Shown in pieces: positions 1 to 6,909 of a DNA stretch of 64,000 bases (position 1 is its first letter; every line of letters starts with the position of its first letter). Location of the stretch: NCBI RefSeq assembly GCF_021390495.1, contig NZ_JAJEJP010000001.1:1612001-1676000 (forward strand), written 5' to 3'. The notes beneath the pieces are model-generated. The model was not told where the DNA came from. It did not search any database and was given only the letters and a program-made list of their open reading frames with translations. Position numbers and translations under genes: made by a program. This stretch comes from Paraburkholderia sp. ZP32-5. Lineage in GTDB: Bacteria > Pseudomonadota > Gammaproteobacteria > Burkholderiales > Burkholderiaceae.

Positions 1-84
1 GCCGTTCAGGCGAAAGCCGAGGAACCAGCGGAACAGCGAGCCGAGTGCGCCGCCAATGGCGACAGCGAGAAAGGACCAATACAT
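1..84 (-). CDS. crcB: Fluoride channel CrcB/FluC, N-terminal part (cut by window edge)
   Basis: Only the first 28 codons are inside the window; the rest lies to the left. The peptide begins [20 protein letters not shown], which carries the GG-x-x-G-x-x-x-R signature of the first membrane helix in the CrcB/FluC family, small dimeric inner-membrane channels that let fluoride leave the cell. The start ATG is at 84. A fluoride riboswitch lies 76 bases upstream on the same strand, which independently supports the assignment. The ammonium transporter gene upstream is on the same strand but separated by about 310 bases, so crcB is probably a separate, fluoride-controlled unit. The rest of the protein cannot be judged. 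Confidence 0.88.
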   Translation of the reverse strand, partial: MYWSFLAVAIGGALGSLFRWFLGFRLNG

Positions 85-160
85 GGAAGAGGGTGTGGCA
101 ACCGGTGCGTCGACAAACCGGTTCGTGCGGGCGAGGTGATGCCGCGTCCGCATGACCGGG

Positions 161-216
161 CGTAGCAGGCATCATCAGCCCCAAAGGGCGGTTAAAGGAG
201 AATGCCATCTCCAGCC
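161..216 (-). promoter_or_regulatory. Fluoride riboswitch (crcB motif)
   Basis: Read on the minus strand, 212-197 is GGAGATGGCATTCTCC, the conserved 5' stem and pseudoknot loop of the crcB RNA. It is followed by TTTAACCGCC (196-187), a short stem closed by GGGGC (182-178), then TGATGATGCCTGCTACG down to 161. The spacing and the conserved blocks GGnGATGG, TAACCGCC, TGATG and CCTnCTACG fit the known fluoride aptamer. It sits 76 bases before the crcB start, so the segment 85-160 should hold the expression platform. No clear T-tract terminator is seen there, so control may act on ribosome access; this last point is inference. Confidence 0.93.
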
Positions 217-291
217 GCGAAGTCTAACATCGGCACAGGCATTTGGGGACAGGCGGGCAGCGGCGAGCGGCGCGACGGCATTTTGTGTGCG

Positions 292-330
292 GCGCTTCGT
301 GGCTCGCCGGGGCGGCGCGCCACGAAGCGC
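292..330. repeat. 11-bp perfect inverted repeat between amt and the crcB leader
   Basis: GCGCTTCGTGG at 292-302 pairs exactly with CCACGAAGCGC at 320-330 around a 17-base GC-rich loop. It lies just after the stop of the ammonium transporter gene on the minus strand. There is no T tract on either side, so it is not a standard intrinsic terminator. It could be a processing or mRNA-stabilising hairpin at the amt 3' end. The rest of 217-393 shows nothing recognisable. Confidence 0.6.
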
Positions 331-393
331 GTCGCGTTGCTCGACAGACTTAACCGCAGGCTGCGCAAGCGGGACGTCGCCCCCCGCGCGATC

Positions 394-1581
394 TCACTCC
401 GGCGTCGCCGAAATCTTGTGGATCGACAGGTCCGCGCCGTTGTATTCCTCTTCCTGATCGAGCCGCAGGCCGACCGTCATGCGGATCACGCCGTACACGA
501 CCGTTCCGCCGACCGTCGACACGACGATGCCGCCGAGCGTGCCGATCACCTGCGAGCCGAACGATACGCCGCCCAGACCGCCGAGCGCGTGCAGGCCGAA
601 GATGCCTGCCGCGATACCGCCCCACGCGCCGCACAAGCCATGCAGCGGCCACACGCCGAGCACGTCGTCGATGCGCCAGCGGTTCTGCACGCAGGTGAAC
701 ATGTAGACGAACAGCACGCCGGCGATGGCGCCCGTCACCAGCGCGCCGAGCGGATGCATGATGTCCGAGCCCGCGCACACCGCGACCAGCCCCGCGAGCG
801 GGCCGTTATACGTGAAGCCCGGGTCGTTGCGTCCAGCGAACCACGCGCTCAGCGTGCCGCCGACCATCGCCATCAGCGAATTAACCGCGACGAGGCCGCT
901 GATCTTGTCGAGCGTTTGCGAGCTCATCACGTTGAAGCCGAACCAGCCGACCGTCAGCACCCATGCGCCGAGCGCGAGAAACGGAATGTTCGACGGCGGA
1001 TGCGCGGCGATGCCGCCGTCGCGATGGTAGCGGCCATGGCGCGCGCCGAGCAGCAGCACCGCCGGCAATGCGACCCAGCCGCCGAATGCATGCACGACTA
1101 CCGAGCCGGCGAAGTCGTGAAACGGCGCGCCGAACGCTTGCGTGAGCCAGTCCTGGATGCCGAAGCGGTCGTTCCACGCGATCCCTTCGAAGAACGGATA
1201 GACGAAGCCGACCAGCACGAAGGTCGCGAACAGCTGCGGGTTGAATTTCGAGCGCTCGGCGATGCCGCCCGACACGATCGCGGGAATCGCCGCGGCGAAC
1301 GTCAGCAGGAAGAAAAAGCGCACCAGCCCATAGCCGTTGTGCTGGGCCAGCGACTCGGCGTTGCCGAAGAACTGCACGCCGTACGCGATCGTGTAGCCGA
1401 TAAAGAAATACGCGATCGTCGAAACCGAAAAGTCCACCAGAATCTTGACCAGTGCATTGACCTGATTCTTCTTGCGTACCGTGCCCAGCTCGAGAAACGC
1501 AAACCCCGCGTGCATTGCCAGCACCATGGCGGCCCCGAGCAGAAGAAACTCGGTATCGGCGCCGGTTTTCAGACTATCCAT
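394..1581 (-). CDS. amt: Ammonium transporter, Amt family
   Basis: A 395-residue polytopic inner-membrane protein that conducts ammonium into the cell. The first transport histidine is in the segment DFAGSVVVHAFGG and the second in PLHGLCG, matching the twin-histidine pore pair of AmtB; the conserved Asp precedes the first one. Length is normal for the family. The start at 1581 gives MDSLKTG and a short N-terminus; longer in-frame starts up to 1749 would add an unlikely basic extension. A GGGACA stretch precedes this start. No glnK gene, the usual partner that encodes the PII regulator, is visible next to it, which is slightly unusual. Substrate is taken from the family. Confidence 0.92.
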   Translation of the reverse strand: MDSLKTGADTEFLLLGAAMVLAMHAGFAFLELGTVRKKNQVNALVKILVDFSVSTIAYFFIGYTIAYGVQFFGNAESLAQHNGYGLVRFFFLLTFAAAIPAIVSGGIAERSKFNPQLFATFVLVGFVYPFFEGIAWNDRFGIQDWLTQAFGAPFHDFAGSVVVHAFGGWVALPAVLLLGARHGRYHRDGGIAAHPPSNIPFLALGAWVLTVGWFGFNVMSSQTLDKISGLVAVNSLMAMVGGTLSAWFAGRNDPGFTYNGPLAGLVAVCAGSDIMHPLGALVTGAIAGVLFVYMFTCVQNRWRIDDVLGVWPLHGLCGAWGGIAAGIFGLHALGGLGGVSFGSQVIGTLGGIVVSTVGGTVVYGVIRMTVGLRLDQEEEYNGADLSIHKISATPE

Positions 1582-1989
1582 CGATGTGTCCCGCTTATGC
1601 CAAAAAAGTGCGCTAAGTGAGCAAGAAGCGGGCCAAAGTTGTGCCGACCGCGTCGATCCGGTGCAATCGGGCACCGGGATGGGATTCGACAACGATCCGG
1701 CCGCCGCGCAATGAATCGTGCGCTGCACCTGAACAGCGACGAAAAGCACAATACAAGTGCATGTGCTCGAAAGAGCAGCGCGAATGATCCAGGGCGGGGC
1801 ATAACATTCGATTTAAATTACAGTTTTATTCTCTGTGCTGACGATTTGCCCGCCGATGGCGCGTCTGCCGCCGCGGCGATTTGCATCCACCCGACATCAG
1901 TTGTGTCCCTCTTTGTCTTCCCGCCCAAACGCCGACATAATGTGCCGACCCGCGCATGATCCGCCGGCCACTTCCGCCAACAAGCACGC
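1582..1989. other. Intergenic region between divergent amt and histidine kinase genes
   Basis: Four hundred bases with no credible gene. It should hold the promoters of both divergent genes. The stretch around 1806-1832 is locally AT-rich (contains ATTTAAAT) and is the best place for a promoter, but no pair of hexamers with good spacing could be fixed. No convincing sigma-54 (GG-N10-GC) element was found for amt. Confidence 0.5.
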
Positions 1990-3786
1990 ATGAGACTGAC
2001 CACCAAAGGCCTGTTGCTGATTGCGATTCCTGCCGTCTTCGAACTTGCGCTGCTCTCCGGACTGGTGAAGGCGCAAGCCGACACGGCGCAGGCGGAGCGT
2101 TGGGCGATGCACAGCGAGGAGGTGCTGCGTCAGACCACCGCGATTCTCGATCCGGTGCTCGCGGAGTCCGTCGCGTTGCGCGGCGCGGTGCTCGCCAACG
2201 ACGCGCGTTTCAGCACGCCGGTCGCGACGTGGGTGGACGTCGACCGGCGCATTGATGAGCTGACCGAACTCGTCGCCGACAACCCCGCGCAAGTCGAGCG
2301 CGTGGTCGAGGTGCGCCAGGCGGTGCAGGCATATCGCCAGTGGTCGGACCGGATCCAGGACCTGCTGCACGCGGGGCGGCGCAACGATATTCTCGAGCGC
2401 TTTCGCGACCTGGCCGGCGCCGACGTGCTCGATCGTTTCCGCTTGCAGATCACCGCGTTCCAGACCGAGGAGCGGCGTCTGGACACGCTGCGCTCGAACG
2501 CCGCCGGTGCCGCGCGCGAGCGGCAGCAAACATTGATCGTCGCGGCCGGCTTTGGCTCGCTGCTGTTCGTCGCGCTGGCCGTGTGGCTGTTCACGCGCGG
2601 CGTGCGCGGCCGGCTCTCGCTGCTGTCCGACAACGCCGGGCGTCTCGCCGGCAACGAACCGCTCGCGCCGCTCGGCCCGGGCCGCGACGAGATCGCGCGG
2701 CTCGATCTGACCTTGCATGAAACCAGCCGGCGTCTGCTCGAAGCCGAGCGTATCGAAGCGCGCTTTCACGCGGATCTCGAGCGCCGCGCGGCCGAACTCG
2801 TGCGCATCAACGAGACGCTGCGTCAGCAGACCCAGGAAAACGAGATGTTCATCTACAGCGTGTCGCACGATCTGCGCGCGCCGCTGGTGAACTTGCAGGG
2901 CTTCTCGAAGGAACTGATCCGCGCGTGCGACGAGTTGCGCGTGGCGGTGCGCGAATCGTCGCTGGCGGCGACGACGCGGCGGCGCATCGAGCGGATCGTC
3001 GACGAAGATATCGGCGAGGCGCTGCACTATTTGCAGACTGCCGTGCTGCGCGCGTCGCACATCATCGACGCGCTGCTGCGGCTATCGCGGGTCGGCCGCG
3101 TCGAGTACCGACGCCAGAGAGTCGACGTGCACGACATCGTGCAGCGCGTCGTCGATGCGATGCAGGGTTCGATCCGGGCGCGGCGCGCGCGTGTGAGTGT
3201 CGGCGAGTTGCCCGCGGTATGGGGCGACCCGACCGCGCTCGAACAGATCTTCGCGAACCTCGTCGGCAATGCGGTCAATTATCTGGATCCGGCGCGCGAA
3301 GGCCGTATCGAGATCGGCACGACGCCGGCACCGCCGGGCGTGCAATCCCTACGCATCTTCTATGTGCGCGACAACGGCCTCGGCATTCCGGCGATCGCGC
3401 TGCCGCGTCTTTTCAACGCATTTCAGCGGCTACACGGCAATGCGACGGCGGGCGAGGGCATCGGTCTCGCGCTCGTGCGACGGATGGTCGAGCGGCACGG
3501 TGGACGGGTGTGGGCGGAATCGAAGGAAGGGACCGGCACCACGTTTTATCTGTCGTTGCCGGAGGCCGGGGCGGCGGTGGGAGCGAGCGCGGGGACACGG
3601 GAGTTCGCGGCGGTCTCCGCGGCGGCCGCGGCGCGGGCGATTACGGCTGCACGTCCGCTATCGCGCGAGACGGGGAGCGCGCGTGTAGAACTGGAAGCAC
3701 GTGAGTCCTCGGATACAGCCTCGAGTGGCAAAGCGCCCGTGCGTTCGGCCGACCCGGCGGCGGGCATCAGTACGCGGCAAGCGTGA
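1990..3786 (+). CDS. Membrane sensor histidine kinase, CHASE3-like
   Basis: A 598-residue two-component sensor. A first membrane helix spans about residues 5-27, an extracytoplasmic helical CHASE3-like region about 30-180, and a second helix about 181-203, followed by a linker or coiled coil. The phosphorylated histidine is H293 in YSVSHDLRAPL (H box). The ATPase domain shows the N box FANLVGNAVNYLD near 420, the G1 box RDNGLGIP near 459 and the G2 box GEGIGLAL near 488. From about 517 on the protein is an Ala/Ser/Arg-rich tail without a receiver domain. No response regulator gene is adjacent, so the partner must be encoded elsewhere. The ligand is unknown. The ATG at 1990 has no clear ribosome binding site. 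Confidence 0.88.
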   Translation: MRLTTKGLLLIAIPAVFELALLSGLVKAQADTAQAERWAMHSEEVLRQTTAILDPVLAESVALRGAVLANDARFSTPVATWVDVDRRIDELTELVADNPAQVERVVEVRQAVQAYRQWSDRIQDLLHAGRRNDILERFRDLAGADVLDRFRLQITAFQTEERRLDTLRSNAAGAARERQQTLIVAAGFGSLLFVALAVWLFTRGVRGRLSLLSDNAGRLAGNEPLAPLGPGRDEIARLDLTLHETSRRLLEAERIEARFHADLERRAAELVRINETLRQQTQENEMFIYSVSHDLRAPLVNLQGFSKELIRACDELRVAVRESSLAATTRRRIERIVDEDIGEALHYLQTAVLRASHIIDALLRLSRVGRVEYRRQRVDVHDIVQRVVDAMQGSIRARRARVSVGELPAVWGDPTALEQIFANLVGNAVNYLDPAREGRIEIGTTPAPPGVQSLRIFYVRDNGLGIPAIALPRLFNAFQRLHGNATAGEGIGLALVRRMVERHGGRVWAESKEGTGTTFYLSLPEAGAAVGASAGTREFAAVSAAAAARAITAARPLSRETGSARVELEARESSDTASSGKAPVRSADPAAGISTRQA

Positions 3787-3834
3787 GCTGGGCGGCAGCG
3801 CGTGCAGTCCAATCGCACGCGCTCGCCGCCGGAC

Positions 3835-4416
3835 TCAATGCTCGATACGCGTGCCGAGCACGACGAGGAACTGCCGTAGCCACTCGGGGTGCGCGGGCCA
3901 CGCGGGCGCGGTGACGAAGTTGGCGTCGGTGATTGCGGCGTCGACGGGAATGTCGGCGTATTCGCCGCCCGCCAGCTTCACCTCGGGCGCGCAGGCCGGA
4001 TACGCGGAAATACGCTTGCCGCGAATCACGTCGGCGGCGGCGAGCAGTTGCGCCGCATGGCAGATCGCCGCGATCGGCTTGCCGGCCTCGGCGAATTGCC
4101 GAACGATGTCGATCACCTTCGGATCGAGCCGCAGATACTCGGGCGCGCGGCCGCCGGCAATCGCGAGCGCGTCGTACTGGCGCGGATCGATGTCGTCGAA
4201 CGTTGCGTTCAGCGTGAACTGATGGCCCGGCTTCTCGGTATAGGTCTGATCGCCTTCGAAATCGTGGATCGCGGTCTTGATGCGCTCGCCCGCCTTCTTG
4301 TTCGGGCAGACCGCGTCGACGATATGACCGACTGCCTGCAGCGCCTGAAACGGCACCATCGTTTCATAGTCCTCGGCGAAGTCGCCGGTCAGGAACAGGA
4401 TCTTCTTTGCCGCCAT
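3835..4416 (-). CDS. DJ-1/PfpI family protein
   Basis: A 193-residue cytoplasmic protein of the DJ-1/PfpI superfamily, which includes intracellular peptidases, glyoxalases and deglycase-like enzymes. It opens with the [15 protein letters not shown] strand and conserved Glu, and has the nucleophile elbow AAICHAAQ with C119 next to H120. The [11 protein letters not shown] segment is typical of the PfpI branch. The start at 4416 (MAAKK) is preceded by GGAGG at good spacing, so the longer in-frame start at 4476 is rejected. It converges with the upstream kinase gene and appears monocistronic. Which reaction it performs cannot be read from sequence. Confidence 0.88.
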   Translation of the reverse strand: MAAKKILFLTGDFAEDYETMVPFQALQAVGHIVDAVCPNKKAGERIKTAIHDFEGDQTYTEKPGHQFTLNATFDDIDPRQYDALAIAGGRAPEYLRLDPKVIDIVRQFAEAGKPIAAICHAAQLLAAADVIRGKRISAYPACAPEVKLAGGEYADIPVDAAITDANFVTAPAWPAHPEWLRQFLVVLGTRIEH

Positions 4417-4657
4417 CGTATGCCTCCAGTTGATCAACGGGACACCGCGCCGAACTTCAGATGAGTATTGACGCACGGAGATGCTGACAGATGCTGGTTG
4501 ATGCAGGGTGACGCCGAGTGATGCCCGGCCAGTCTACTCCATCACGTTTGACAGAACGGCGACGAGGCGAAGCGATGGCTGGGGCGCGTAACGCATCGGC
4601 GGTATCATGGGCGCGTCTTCGTCTGCACGAGCCGCATCGCGCGGCTGATACCCACAC

Positions 4658-5131
4658 ATGATTTCATCTATCTCCTCGTCGTTGTTGCGCCGCGCGGCGT
4701 GCGTGCTGTTCGTATTCGGCGCGCTGGCCGCATGCCAAAAAAACGACGCGTCAGCCGGGCAGGTCGCGGGCAAGCTCAACGACGCCGCCCAGGCCGCTGG
4801 CCAGAAGCTCGATCAGGCGGCGAGCTACGTCAACCAGCAGGTCGATGCAACGAAGTCCGCCGCGCAGCAAAACCTCGAATCGGCGTCCGCGCCGTCGATC
4901 AAGATCGATCCCGCGGCACTCGCATCGAGCGCGCAGGCCAATCTGCAGAATGCGGCGAGCGCGGCCAACGCGCAGTTGGGCAAGGCCGCGTCGATCACCG
5001 GCCAGGGCCTCGAAGTGGCGGGCCGCAAGCTGCAGGCGTGGTCGGCGCAGAATTCGGCGTCGTCAACCGCGCCGGGTGCGTCGACCAGTTCCGCCGATTC
5101 CTCCGATGCTCAGAAGCAGATGGATAAGTGA
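4658..5131 (+). CDS. Putative Ala-rich lipoprotein
   Basis: A 157-residue predicted lipoprotein. The N-terminus has a basic start, a hydrophobic stretch and the lipobox LAAC with the acylated cysteine at position 26. The mature part is rich in Ala, Gln, Asn and Ser and looks mostly helical, with repeated AAQxAGQKLDQAASYV-like stretches reminiscent of amphipathic LEA-type or murein-associated helices. The C-terminus is a Ser/Thr/Ala linker. No catalytic motif is present and no function is assigned. There is no obvious ribosome binding site before the ATG at 4658. It stands alone between a minus-strand gene and the Rrf2 regulator. Confidence 0.75.
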   Translation: MISSISSSLLRRAACVLFVFGALAACQKNDASAGQVAGKLNDAAQAAGQKLDQAASYVNQQVDATKSAAQQNLESASAPSIKIDPAALASSAQANLQNAASAANAQLGKAASITGQGLEVAGRKLQAWSAQNSASSTAPGASTSSADSSDAQKQMDK

Positions 5132-5173
5132 CATGCGTACTGATCCATTCGAACGTTTGACGTCGGGAATAAA

Positions 5174-5192
5174 TGTAATTACCATCGTTACA
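5174..5192. promoter_or_regulatory. Candidate Rrf2 operator 1 (TGTAA-N9-TTACA)
   Basis: The 19-mer TGTAATTACCATCGTTACA has TGTAA/TTACA arms around nine bases. It ends 26 bases before the GTG start of the Rrf2 regulator gene. It matches 16 of 19 positions of the core of the perfect palindrome upstream of the oxidoreductase gene (5806-5824). Two near-identical sites before two adjacent genes, one encoding the regulator, suggest autoregulation and control of the neighbour. Binding is inferred. Confidence 0.7.
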
Positions 5193-5218
5193 CTTTGTCG
5201 TTGCCGGGCGGATTCGCT

Positions 5219-5674
5219 GTGAACACGAGTAGCCGGTTTGCATTTGCGGTACATGTGCTCGCGCTGTTGTCGCTGCAGGGCGGCGTGCCGCTGTCGTCGG
5301 AGATGATCGCGGGTAGCGTGAATACGAATCCCGCGCTGATCCGCCGGTTGCTGACGATGCTCGCGCAAGCGGGGCTGACCACGTCGCAGCTTGGCGCGGG
5401 CGGTGGCGCATTGCTCGCGCGGGCGCCTGAGCAGATCACGCTACTCGAGGTGTATCACGCGGTTGAAGACACGCAACTGCTTGCGCTGCATCGTGAGGAT
5501 CCGAATCCGGCGTGCATGGTGGGGCGCCATATTCAGAGCGTGCTGCGCGGGGTGATCGATGAAGCGCAGCAGGCGATGGAAGCATCGCTTGGCACGCGCA
5601 CACTGGCTGACGCGACCGCCGACGTGGTGCGAGCGGAAAAGCAGCGTGAGCGCAGGCGTCGCGCGCAGGCATGA
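5219..5674 (+). CDS. Rrf2 family transcriptional regulator (YwnA-like)
   Basis: A 151-residue winged-helix regulator. It opens (V)NTSSRFAFAVHVLALLSLQ, the typical first helix of Rrf2 proteins, followed by the recognition region SVNTNPALIRRLLTMLAQAG and the wing GAGGGALLAR. Only one cysteine (C99, in NPACMVG) lies in the region where IscR and NsrR carry three, so an iron-sulfur cluster is unlikely; it belongs with the cluster-free YwnA type, which may sense redox or reactive compounds through a single thiol. The GTG at 5219 is chosen because homologous N-termini begin there; a longer start at 5195 would run close to the operator at 5174-5192. It is followed by a terminator and by the probable target gene. 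Confidence 0.86.
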   Translation: MNTSSRFAFAVHVLALLSLQGGVPLSSEMIAGSVNTNPALIRRLLTMLAQAGLTTSQLGAGGGALLARAPEQITLLEVYHAVEDTQLLALHREDPNPACMVGRHIQSVLRGVIDEAQQAMEASLGTRTLADATADVVRAEKQRERRRRAQA

Positions 5675-5770
5675 TGGCCGGGATGGCCTGCCGGCGCGGA
5701 TGAGAAAGCGCAAGGAACAGTAGTATCGTGATGCGCGTGACGAGTATTGGCGGCACGCGCCTTAACCAGC

Positions 5771-5797
5771 AAACGGGGTAAATCCCCCGTTTTTTTC
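5771..5797 (+). terminator. Intrinsic terminator after the Rrf2 gene
   Basis: AAACGGGG (5771-5778) pairs with CCCCGTTT (5785-5792) around a six-base loop and runs into seven T residues. It lies about 100 bases after the regulator stop and just before the palindromic operator of the next gene, so the two genes are probably transcribed separately. Confidence 0.8.
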
Positions 5798-5799
5798 AC

Positions 5800-5830
5800 C
5801 TTATATGTAACTACTATAGTTACATATAAG
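5800..5830. promoter_or_regulatory. Candidate Rrf2 operator 2, 31-bp perfect palindrome
   Basis: Arms of 14 bases (5800-5813 and 5817-5830) pair perfectly around the centre CTA. The core 5806-5824, TGTAACTACTATAGTTACA, has the same TGTAA-N9-TTACA layout as the site before the Rrf2 gene. It ends 19 bases before the ATG of the oxidoreductase, where it would block a promoter or ribosome access. The TACTATAG centre also resembles a -10 element. No other palindrome of this quality was noticed in the window. Confidence 0.8.
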
Positions 5831-5849
5831 ACATCGGGAGTACGTTGAA

Positions 5850-6497
5850 ATGAGCAAGCAACTGAAGATCGCATTGTTTGGCGCAACCGGCATGATCGGT
5901 TCGCGGATTGCCGCGGAAGCCGCGCGTCGCGGGCATCAGGTGACGGCGCTCGTGCGCGACCCGGCGCGCGTGCCGGCCGGCGTCGCGAATATGCACGCCG
6001 AGCGTGCCGATCTGCTCGACGCTGCGAGCGTCGGCGCGGCCGTGCGCGGTCACGACGTCGTGGCGAGCGCGTATGCGCCGCCACAGAGCGATCTCGCGAC
6101 GCTCGTCAAGGCGACGCACGCGCTGGTCGAAGGCGTGCGCGCCGCGGGTCTGAAGCGCGTCGTGGTGGTGGGCGGCGCGGGCTCGCTTGAGGTCGCGCCG
6201 GGCAAGCAACTGGTCGACGCGGATGGTTTTCCGGACGCCTATAAGCCGATCGCGCTCGCGCACCGCGATGCGTTCGACTACTACCACGGCGTCGCCGATC
6301 TTGACTGGACTTTTTTCGCGCCGGCCGCGCTGATCGAGCCGGGTGAGCGGACCGGCAAGTTCCGCACGGGCGCCAACACGCTGATCGCCGATGCGCAAGG
6401 CAATAGCCGCATTTCCGCGGAAGACTATGCGATTGCGTTTGTCGACGAACTGGAGCAGGGCCGTTTCATCCGCCAGATCGCGACCGTCGCGTACTGA
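5850..6497 (+). CDS. NAD(P)-binding oxidoreductase, atypical SDR (YwnB/NmrA-like)
   Basis: A 215-residue cytoplasmic protein with a Rossmann fold at its N-terminus. The glycine motif GATGMIGS near residues 11-18 is the GxxGxxG of NAD(P)-binding atypical short-chain dehydrogenases, followed by ALVRDPARV at the end of the second strand, which favours NADP. The segment VVVGGAGSLEVAPGKQLVD matches the YwnB-like group. No classical Tyr-x-x-x-Lys pair is obvious, so it may act as an NAD(P)H-dependent sensor or reductase with unknown substrate. Pairing with a YwnA-like Rrf2 regulator and a shared operator suggests a role in response to redox or electrophile stress; that is inference. Confidence 0.85.
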   Translation: MSKQLKIALFGATGMIGSRIAAEAARRGHQVTALVRDPARVPAGVANMHAERADLLDAASVGAAVRGHDVVASAYAPPQSDLATLVKATHALVEGVRAAGLKRVVVVGGAGSLEVAPGKQLVDADGFPDAYKPIALAHRDAFDYYHGVADLDWTFFAPAALIEPGERTGKFRTGANTLIADAQGNSRISAEDYAIAFVDELEQGRFIRQIATVAY

Positions 6498-6909
6498 CGC
6501 AGAGGGCGAGCGCGATCGAGGTGTCGTTCGCGCTGCTCGTTGGCGTTCGTCGTACGTGAATGCGCGAGCGCATCGATACACGAATACGCGATTCGTAAAT
6601 CGGCCACGCAGCCGCCAGATATCCCGACGCACACCCATCGGCGCTCGCGCAAGCGCCCTAACATTCGGTTACGCATGTTCGGGCGCGCAGGGCAAAACTG
6701 CGGCTACACTGGCGACTTCCGTTTTCCTACGGATTGCCATGCAGTCATGCCCGTTGCGGTGTGAGTCCGAGGCTGCACCGTCCGATAGCACGCAGCAGCC
6801 GGCGACCCGCACCGCCCCTCATTTTTCCTCCGACCCCGCCGACTGCGCGATGCAGCGCGAACTTCGCGAGCCTCACGAGTTTCGTGGCGACGCGCGCCGT
6901 CGAACGTCA
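6498..6909. other. Region between oxidoreductase and MscS genes
   Basis: About 410 bases with no separate gene. The frame of the following channel gene is open through all of it, so the start of that gene is uncertain (ATG at 6739, 6850 or 6910). A TACACT hexamer at 6705-6710 could be a -10 element, without a good -35. Confidence 0.4.

Noticed and set aside
202..1620. Long open frame on the plus strand opposite amt
   Set aside because: Its product is Arg/His/Ala-rich without any fold signs and lies antisense to the clearly conserved ammonium transporter; it is a shadow of high GC content.
1650..1730. Possible sigma-54 or NtrC sites before amt
   Set aside because: GGTGC/GCACC half sites exist but in the wrong order and spacing, and the nearest GG-GC pair is nine, not ten, bases apart.
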